A stretch of 64,000 bases of DNA from the NCBI GenBank assembly GCA_030068075.1, contig CM057839.1, forward strand, positions 20,501,167-20,565,166, in the 5' to 3' direction. The notes beneath the pieces are model-generated. The model saw only the letters and a program-made list of their open reading frames with translations, did no database searches and was not told where the DNA came from. How positions within the stretch are numbered: the first letter of the stretch is position 1; each line of letters starts with the position of its first letter. The DNA is from Paguma larvata. Its lineage: Eukaryota; Chordata; Mammalia; Carnivora; Viverridae. Position numbers and translations under genes: made by a program. Shown piece by piece: positions 59,072 through 64,000 of this stretch.

Positions 59072-60090
59072 GAATTATTAACAAATTCTTATTTATTCGT
59101 ATTGGTAAAGTGCACCACCAAACCAACACAAATAAACTGAAGAGTCTGAATATAAAAACGAAACTACAAATTCCTGTTGTTTTCCAAGGATTATATTGTT
59201 TTACATTATTTTTGTTGTTGTTATTTAAGTTTTAGTATTAAGTTTTAAAAGGGAAGGGCATTTTTTGCAAAAGCTTCCATGTAGAAATCATTTCAAGTAA
59301 GTGTTTTTCTTCTATGACATAACTTAGTCTATTGCAGGAAATATTAGTGACATTCAAACACTAAGTTTGTCTCCAATAGAAACATTAAAATCATTACATT
59401 TTCCTTATAAAGTCAACTTTGATTTAGTCACTTTAATGGCAAATCTAAACCATGACCACTGGGTTCTGGGAACAAATTTTAATCTGATTTAAAAAAAATA
59501 GAGCTATCTTGTTAAATGTAGAAAATGAATTAAATAAACTTAGGTGCCTACTTCCATTTTAGGAAGTAGATCTCCATTAAAAACATAATAGAAAATATAA
59601 TTGAGAGTGCTGTTCTTTGTGGTATATACTTTTAATGTCCAAATTCCTATTAATGATAGTACTTAACTATCATATTCTGCACTGAAAACAATACAAAAGG
59701 TAAATTGCTTGAGAGACCAATATCTTCTACTGCCCTGAGCTTCCAATAATACGTTGTGTGACCTTAGAAAAATACATACTGCATTTCTTATAAAGAATGA
59801 AAGAATTATATGCTCCGTGTTAAAAAGCTCCATGCTATTTTAAAAATATACAATAGCACTTTGGCTATTTTTAATGTTCAAATTACTGGTACTGGTATTG
59901 TAAATTAGCTTCAGAGACCTAAGTAAACCATGAAGAACTTCCTCTCTCTGTTTTTGTGAAATTTTCCTGTGAGGTATATAAAAGTCACTACAAAAATGAC
60001 ATAAATCAAACTTTCCAAACAAAACAGGAAAATCTCAATACCATGACTATTCCCAGAAGATTAGATAACTCTAATTTAAATAAATTCAGG
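59072..60090. other. Unique AT-rich sequence
   Basis: About 1 kb, nothing recognised. Confidence 0.5.
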
Positions 60091-60104
60091 CAAGACTGGC
60101 ACTT

Positions 60105-60184
60105 TTTTTTTATAATAGTTTATATTCAAATTGGTTTACACATAACACCCAGTGTTCATCCCAACATGTGCCCTCTTTAATGCC
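60105..60184 (-). mobile_element. 80-bp severely 5'-truncated L1 insertion, young type
   Basis: A poly-T run, then ATAATAGTTTATATTCAAAT, TGGTTTACACATAACACCCA and CCCTCTTTAATGCC: the last bases of a carnivore L1 3' UTR on the reverse strand. The 14-bp target-site duplication CAAGACTGGCACTT is exact at 60091-60104 and 60185-60198. Confidence 0.93.
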
Positions 60185-60198
60185 CAAGACTGGCACTT

Positions 60199-61192
60199 CT
60201 AATAAGCAATACAGCACATGATTCGATTCCCAAATATATGAGCTAAACAATAATTGCTCAATTGCAAAGACGTGGTATAGAGGCACTATACTAAAGGGAC
60301 ATATTAGACAATAAAATAATATCTCAATTGATATACTCGGTGGAGGATTAAGACTTAAAGAGTTCTCAAAGTAATAAAAATTGAGAGGAGGTATCATATT
60401 CATTTCCTAATTTTTTTGAAAATAATAGTCTAAAAGAGAATGCATAAGATTAGATTAGATTAAATCTAGCATTAAAATCCTGGTTATTAAAGACATCAAG
60501 GAGGGCATTTTATATATAAAATATTATTAGAAAAAACATATATCTAAATTATATAATATTCCTCTTTGTTCCAGGCTCTGTCATATGATCAGTCATCTTT
60601 TTGTTTCATTTATTCATTGTTTAATATATTTATATATAAAGTATATACACACACAAATATACACACATTTATATAGTGTGTATAACTATATTTTTGCATA
60701 ATATTTAATGTCAGAGTTTTTCATATACTTATATATCTTTATATATTTTCTCATATCATATATTTGCATTTGTTTAGGTGGTATAGAAAAAGCTCTGGAA
60801 ATGCATGGTAAATTCTAAACATTAGTCAGGAGTGAAAGATAAATGAAAGGAGGTTATTATTTTTAATATCACACATTTTTATATTTCTCAATTTGGTAAA
60901 ATGAGAATACATCACTTTTATAATTAAAAGTATAAGAAAATTTTAAGAATAAATGCTGAGTTAAGTATCATATTTTAGTACATCATAAAGAGTCAAATAT
61001 GTTATGGTTAATATGGTTATCATTTTCCCACTTCTGACATTGTCTATAAAATTAATAATTTTTGAGTATTTTAATCAGAATTTGGGGATGTATTCTGAGC
61101 TTTCCTCAAGCCCTAGGCTGAGAGAATTTAGTCTTGATAATCCAGGAATAACCAATATTATGAATGCCTATCTTGTAATTGTTCATGTATTT
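60199..61192. other. Unique AT-rich sequence
   Basis: Nothing recognised except TA/CA-rich simple sequence near 60625-60695. Confidence 0.5.
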
Positions 61193-61219
61193 AAAATAAC
61201 TACCCTAGGGGCGCCTGGG

Positions 61220-61286
61220 TGGCTCAGTTGGTTAAGCGTCTGACTTCGGCTCAGGTCATGATCTCGTGATTCGTGGGTTCGAGCCC
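61220..61286 (+). promoter_or_regulatory. RNA polymerase III A and B boxes of the young SINE
   Basis: TGGCTCAGTTGG (61220-61231) fits the A-box consensus and GGTTCGAGCCC (61276-61286) fits the B box with one difference from GGTTCGANTCC. These internal promoter elements come from the ancestral tRNA. Activity today is not shown by sequence. Confidence 0.65.
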
Positions 61287-61422
61287 CCACGTCGGGTTCT
61301 GTGCTGACAGCTCAGAGCCTGGAGCCGGCTTCAGATTCTGTGTCTCCCTCTCTCTCTGCACCTCCCCTGCTAATGCTCTGTATGTCTCTCTCTCAAATAT
61401 AAAATAAACATTAAATTTTTTA

Positions 61423-61424
<2 letters not shown>

Positions 61425-61485
<61 letters not shown>

Positions 61486-61488
61486 GAA

Positions 61489-61542
<54 letters not shown>

Positions 61543-61547
61543 AAAAG
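61425..61547 (+). repeat. (AAAG)n microsatellite
   Basis: About 120 bp of GAAA units with a GGAAGGAAG interruption near 61483-61492. Confidence 0.97.
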
Positions 61548-61561
61548 AAAATAACTACCCT

Positions 61562-61704
61562 GTAATCGCATGTAATTCCATTTTAAGCACTCTATCATGT
61601 GCTTTAATAGGTGATATGTGGGTGCTTCATTAAAATTTGTCTACTTAATTATACTGGTCATGTAAGAAAACTCAGCCCCAAGAGGTCTAGTAAATTTCGA
61701 TTCT
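61562..61704. other. Short unique spacer
   Basis: Nothing recognised. Confidence 0.5.
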
Positions 61705-61718
61705 AAATGGTGGATTGA

Positions 61719-61900
61719 GGGACACCTGGGTGGCTAGGTCTGGGGTCAGGTCATGATCTCATGATTTGTGAGGTAGAGCCCCATGTCAGGCTCTGTGCTG
61801 ACAGCACGGACCTTGTTTTGGATTTTTCTCTCCTTTTGCCCCTTCCCTACTTATGGTCTCTCTCTCTCTCAAAATAAATAAATAAACTAAAAAAATTTAA
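61719..61900 (+). mobile_element. CAN-SINE with shortened head
   Basis: GGGACACCTGGGTGGCTAGG then a short deletion, normal 3' body and AATAAATAAATAAAC tail. The 14-bp target-site duplication AAATGGTGGATTGA is exact at 61705-61718 and 61901-61914. Confidence 0.95.
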
Positions 61901-62017
61901 AAATGGTGGATTGAAAACAAGTTATTTCTATTTTATTATAAATCATGTAATGGAAGTAAAACTCCTCATTTGTTTTTACCTACAAGGTCAGAAATGATGG
62001 GATGAAAGACAGTAAAT

Positions 62018-62209
62018 GTGTTTTATTTTATTTTTAAAGTTTATTTATTTTGAGAGAGAGAGTGTGGGAGAAAGAGAGAATCCCAAACAGGCTCCACACT
62101 GTTAGCATGGAGCCGATGTGGGGCTTGAACTCACTAACTGTGAGATCATTACCTGACCCAAAAACAAGATTCAGACGCAACCAGGTGCCCTAAGCCACCC
62201 AGGTGCTCT
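62018..62209 (-). mobile_element. CAN-SINE with a small internal duplication
   Basis: Reverse-strand copy. Near the tRNA-derived end, ACCAGGTGCCC is followed by TAAGCCACCCAGGTGCTC, a doubled terminus. Target-site duplication GACAGTAAAT (62008-62017 and 62210-62219). Confidence 0.93.
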
Positions 62210-62219
62210 GACAGTAAAT

Positions 62220-62899
62220 TTATTTTTAAGTTACAAGCAAAGAGGCAAGTGAAAATATCTTAAGTATTTAAATTAAAACAAAAATTTAACTACCAATGGA
62301 AGAAGACCAGAAGTAAATTGATCCAATTGGAAGAACCAAAAAAATTCTAAATTATTGGATGATAACAGGTACACCTCTGAAGTGAGATAGGTAAACTATA
62401 ATGCACTAAGTGTTATCACTTATTGCAAATTGTGGAATTTCTAGCTATTGATTTGCATCATTTGTGTTTATTTCTCTAGGCAGAAGACTACATAATTTTT
62501 CTCTGTAAAACCTTATCACTCCAAGAAAAAAGGGTTGGAAAATACATATGATTGCATATTCCAGACAATGCCATAGGGTAAGTAAAAGATAAAGAAAATG
62601 GAAGAGAAAGAATCAAATGCCATTATCTGCAATATGACCATCGACATAGAATTGCCATGGAGAAATAGACAAGTTATCAGAATTAATTGAATTCGTCATT
62701 CCACATGAATGCCATATATACAAATGCATGTTAAAAAAACAATAGAAAACATACTGAACTACAGAAAATTACTGCTCAGTGCAGTGGTTTAAACTATAAA
62801 ATATGCATGAATCAAATAAAATCATGCATATATTCTTAATGTATAAAAATACAGAATGCATACAGGATAGAGAAACAGTCTATGCTTGTCAACAAGAAA
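62220..62899. other. Unique AT-rich sequence
   Basis: Nothing recognised. Confidence 0.5.
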
Positions 62900-63260
62900 A
62901 TATAACATAAAAATATTATTTAAATTCTACCCCTTTATCTTCCAATTCAGCAAAATCCCAATCAAAATTCTCACTTTAAAGTTCAAGTAACTCTTCAAAT
63001 CATTCAATAATTCACAGTGGAGTATGTATGTATAAGCAAATTAAACTCTGAAACAGAAATATATAGATAGCAAATAAGCCTACTAGATATTTAAATATAT
63101 TACAATATCACTATGACCATAAAATAATATGTATTAAGAAAAATACATATTAAAATATATCATTAAGAATTTGAGAAAACAAAAATTTTTATGCACTTTA
63201 GATAGTAGTAGAAACTATTTGGTATTTTATGAAAAACAGATGGTATTTAGTGGAAGTAAA
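62900..63260 (+). mobile_element. Possible old L1 ORF2 fragment
   Basis: AAATCCCAATCAAAATTCTC near 62953 and CCTACTAGATATTTAAATAT near 63078 resemble eroded ORF2 sequence. Low certainty. Confidence 0.4.
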
Positions 63261-64000
63261 TATATGCATGCCCCATAAACTAAACGCTGCACTCCTGTGT
63301 ATCAATCTTTAAAGAAATCCCAAACATTTGTAGGATTACGTCTTTAAGGAGATTCATTACGTTTTGTTCTTCATGAGGGAAGGAATGTAACCAACCATGT
63401 GTCACATGAAAGAACCAGTGAGTGAAGTGTATGATGGCTTCAGAAACAATAAGCCAAGAATACAGGGGTATTCTTAACACTGAAACTGAACATTCTTAAT
63501 TTAACTCTGAAAATATACAGCAGTCTATTTCATTAACAACATCACACGAATGGAGATTAAAATATTCATATTTAGAATGATTTTTTTTTGTGAGGTATCT
63601 CTAGGGGAAAATTAATTTATGTGTACTCTAATAGGCATCTGACCATTTGTCATCCCATTTGAAGATGCTTCACTCAAGGTATCTAAAACTAATCTTGGGT
63701 CAGTAGCATATGCAGTTACACTGGTATTGGAAGTCAAAGCTCTTTGCATTTATACTCTCTGTGGCTTCTCCTAAAAATAGTCTGAGCAACTGACTAATCC
63801 TCATATTATTGATCTACGTAATAGGTCATTGCATTAATTTATTTAATTTATTTCCCAATAGAATTTATTTTTATATACACTATAATTTAAACAAAAGAAA
63901 CATGGAGAAAATAATCACGTCACAAATATGTACACTAAATTTCTTGAAAATAAATATTTTGACATATGACTGGCACAAATATCAATAATATTCCTAAATG
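63261..64000. other. Unique AT-rich sequence to the window end
   Basis: Nothing recognised. Confidence 0.5.

Larger units (their letters stand above)
61207..61547 (+). mobile_element. Young CAN-SINE with a long (AAAG)n tail
   Basis: The least diverged SINE in the window: GGGGCGCCTGGGTGGCTCAG head and CTCAGAGCCTGGAGCCGGCT middle. The tail has expanded to (AAAG)n over about 61425-61547 with a few AAGG steps. The 14-bp target-site duplication AAAATAACTACCCT is exact at 61193-61206 and 61548-61561. Confidence 0.97.

Noticed and set aside
61207..61290. tRNA-like gene with A and B boxes
   Set aside because: It is the head of a SINE, which does not fold as a functional tRNA and recurs about thirty times in the window.
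61251..61598. 115-codon reverse frame made largely of Phe/Leu/Ser repeats
   Set aside because: A translation of the (AAAG)n microsatellite and the SINE body. No coding meaning.

Overview
This window is mammalian nuclear DNA from a carnivore, most likely a felid or another feliform. The main evidence is about thirty copies of a tRNA-derived CAN-SINE whose best copies have the felid-type head, a TC-rich middle, an AATAAATAAA-type tail and target-site duplications. LINE-1 (L1) fragments have 3' ends of the kind seen in carnivore L1s. The sequence is AT-rich, has no CpG island, and contains no protein-coding or RNA gene that I can support. It reads as intergenic DNA or deep intron. Subfamily names come from recognition of sequence patterns, not from a database search.

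Layout. Positions 1-3270: a young-type L1 3' half next to an older L1 3' end. 3836-7483: an L1 with both natural ends and a target-site duplication but nearly all of ORF2 missing, with a SINE nested in its 3' part. 7499-12150: mostly unique DNA, plus one MaLR-type LTR split by a SINE. 12150-16920: an ancient, decayed, near-full-length L1 with a nested SINE. 17185-26300: unique AT-rich DNA with SINEs, a MER5A-like DNA transposon, a Z-DNA-prone tract (18169-18212) and a decayed endogenous retrovirus pol remnant (about 21040-22190). 26390-35180: L2, MaLR LTR, old L1 pieces, a hAT element and several SINEs. 35180-43500: mainly unique DNA with MIR, L2 and SINEs. 43747-47840: a young-type L1 3' piece, then older L1 pieces surrounding a block of about 0.95 kb that I cannot identify. 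48436-53900: SINEs, MIR, a young L1 3' fragment and unique DNA that includes a TAATTA cluster. 53935-55634: an ancient L1 in the twin-primed (5'-inverted) arrangement with a secondary inverted duplication. 55632-64000: SINEs, a 24-bp minisatellite, MIR, an 80-bp L1 insertion with a perfect 14-bp target-site duplication, and a young SINE with a long AAAG tail.

No genes act together here. What the window records is a history of retrotransposition: old mammal-wide repeats (L2, MIR, MER5-like, MaLR, L1M) overlaid by carnivore L1s and then by felid SINEs, many nested with readable target-site duplications. The observations most worth a second look are the mosaic L1 at 1569-1740, the doubled AGGTCA palindrome in an L1 5' region, the 79-bp inverted duplication at 54272/55117, the 80-bp perfect-TSD L1 insertion at 60105, the unidentified block at 46325-47270 and the 44-bp alternating purine-pyrimidine tract. 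I found no sign of a new multi-gene system.
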